DNA from: JBHGBB01 sp041946755
Lineage (GTDB): Bacteria; UBP4; UBA4092; JAOAEQ01
DNA length: 5,529 bases
Direction: 5' to 3'
Assembly: GCA_041946755.1 (NCBI GenBank)
Contig: JBHGBB010000227.1
Location: 1 to 5,529, forward strand
The first letter of the stretch is position 1. The number at the start of each line of letters is the position of its first letter. Under the pieces are notes generated by a model. It worked only from the letters and a program-made list of their open reading frames with translations, made no database searches and was not told where the DNA came from. Below are positions 4,662 to 5,529 of the stretch, one piece after another. The position numbers and the translations under genes are program-made.

Positions 4662-5387
4662 CTAAATCGACCGGACTGGCATGGTTACAATATCATCGAT
4701 TTCGATCAGTTCATTAACCAGAAACGGTTCCGCATACATCTTCTGAATCAATAGCCCATAATTCCGGGCGCGTACCCGCATAACTTCAAACACATCGGTT
4801 CGAGTAAACGGGACTTCCTGCCCCGGCCGGATATCTTCGAACTGGGATTTATATGCTTTCACCGCATCGATTTTCCGGTCGAACTGGTCGGTGATATCAA
4901 CCAGGAAACTCGGTCGAACATCCTGGAAATACATCGACGCATAAAGAATTTTAAACGGTCGGTATGGTTCCAAGCCGGTTTCCAGCTTTTTCAAACCGGA
5001 GAGATAGCAGGCTTCATACGCCAGTTTCGGGGTAGTATAATGGTCCGGATGCCGGCCTTTCCAATAAGGGAGAATAACCACTTTCGGCCGATATTTCCGA
5101 ATGATATTGACTACTTTCAATTTATTCTCATAGGTATTCTCTACCCGGGAATCAGGGATTTCTACATTCTCGCGCACTGTTATTCCCATAACTTTCGCGG
5201 CGGCAGCCGCTTCTTCTTCCCGGAGTTTGGCTGAACCCCGGGTCCCCATTTCGCCCTGGGTTAAATCTACCATCCCGACCTTATACTTCATATCCACCAT
5301 TTTAATCAGGGTTCCCCCGCAGGTGATTTCGGTATCATCCCGGTGAGCGGAAATAGCCATTACATCCAAAGTCATTTTATCTAACAT
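4662..5387 (-). CDS. bshB1: LmbE/PIG-L family N-acetylglucosamine deacetylase, BshB1-like
   Basis: 241 aa, close to the usual BshB length. The ATG (5385-5387) follows GAGGAGGG (5397-5404) at nine bases. The fold signatures are AHRDDTE (14-20) followed by CGGTL, and GRHPDH (111-116). By analogy with characterised members, the zinc ligands would be His15, Asp18 and His116, with Asp17 as the catalytic base. The usual AHPDD proline is Arg16 here. Internal blocks match the BshB1 subgroup: VDLTQGEMGTRG (40-51), REEEAAAAAKVMGI, and PSFLVDITDQFDRKIDAVKAYKSQF (159-183). BshB1 removes the acetyl group from GlcNAc-malate in bacillithiol synthesis in the cytoplasm. The other bsh genes are not in this window, so the pathway is inferred and another sugar-amide substrate is possible. 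Family is certain; the symbol is probable. Confidence 0.85.
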   Translation of the reverse strand: MLDKMTLDVMAISAHRDDTEITCGGTLIKMVDMKYKVGMVDLTQGEMGTRGSAKLREEEAAAAAKVMGITVRENVEIPDSRVENTYENKLKVVNIIRKYRPKVVILPYWKGRHPDHYTTPKLAYEACYLSGLKKLETGLEPYRPFKILYASMYFQDVRPSFLVDITDQFDRKIDAVKAYKSQFEDIRPGQEVPFTRTDVFEVMRVRARNYGLLIQKMYAEPFLVNELIEIDDIVTMPVRSI

Positions 5388-5529
5388 AAATAGTATCCCT
5401 CCTCGAAGAATTTCTAAATTCTAATTTCTAATTTCCAAACAATAGTTAATATTTAATTAATAATATTCCAAATGGTTTGTTTATAATTTTGAATATTCGA
5501 ATTTGTTTCGAATTTCGATATTCGGATTT
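5388..5529. other. AT-rich upstream region of the deacetylase gene with short low-complexity repeats
   Basis: Next to the ribosome binding site, 5411-5435 repeats a TTTCTAA-like unit about three times. At the window edge, GAATATTCGAATTTG (5491-5505) and CGAATTTCGATATTC (5509-5523) form an imperfect, AT-rich inverted repeat. I could not pick a convincing -35/-10 pair, although the deacetylase promoter should lie here or just beyond the edge. No coding potential is seen. Confidence 0.4.

Overview
This 5.5-kb window looks like a bacterial chromosome segment with moderately AT-rich coding DNA and very AT-rich spacers. The genes follow bacterial conventions: AGGAGG-type ribosome binding sites, one good sigma70-like promoter and several intrinsic terminators. 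The lineage cannot be fixed from the sequence. A secreted beta-helix protein ending in an SPxIDTG-type motif, a BshB1-like deacetylase and GTAG-headed palindromic repeats all fit an uncultured or environmental lineage, but that is an inference.

Layout from left to right. (1) Positions 1-1531, minus strand: the N-terminal 510 codons of a secreted right-handed beta-helix protein that runs off the left edge. It has a signal peptide and about ten FxxN...GGG coils, and it is transcribed from a clear promoter at 1651-1680. (2) Positions 1532-2321: a gene-poor region holding that promoter, a possible SD-sequestering leader with an 11-codon mini-ORF, several dyads, a minus-strand terminator (1947-1981), and a decayed copy of the 3' end of the MATE gene with its flanking palindrome. 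(3) Positions 2322-2839, plus strand: a small two-TM protein with a HEAT-like tail. It is split by one -1 frame change, and its last codons form a terminator for the opposite strand. (4) Positions 2840-3053: two GTAG-headed REP-like palindromes in inverted orientation. (5) Positions 3054-4442, minus: an intact 462-aa MATE-family transporter. (6) Positions 4443-4661: a spacer with a perfect 19-bp-arm palindrome and a terminator. (7) Positions 4662-5387, minus: a 241-aa LmbE/PIG-L deacetylase most like BshB1 (bacillithiol synthesis). (8) Positions 5388-5529: an AT-rich upstream region with short low-complexity repeats.

The deacetylase and transporter point the same way, but a terminator and a palindrome separate them, so they are probably separate transcription units. 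The most unusual part is 1.9-3.1 kb. There an 87% identical direct repeat of the MATE 3' end plus its downstream palindrome brackets the frameshifted HEAT gene, suggesting a past tandem duplication or a decayed paralogue in a repeat-rich spot. I see no transposase, CRISPR array, tRNA or rRNA, and no convincing new defence or mobile system.
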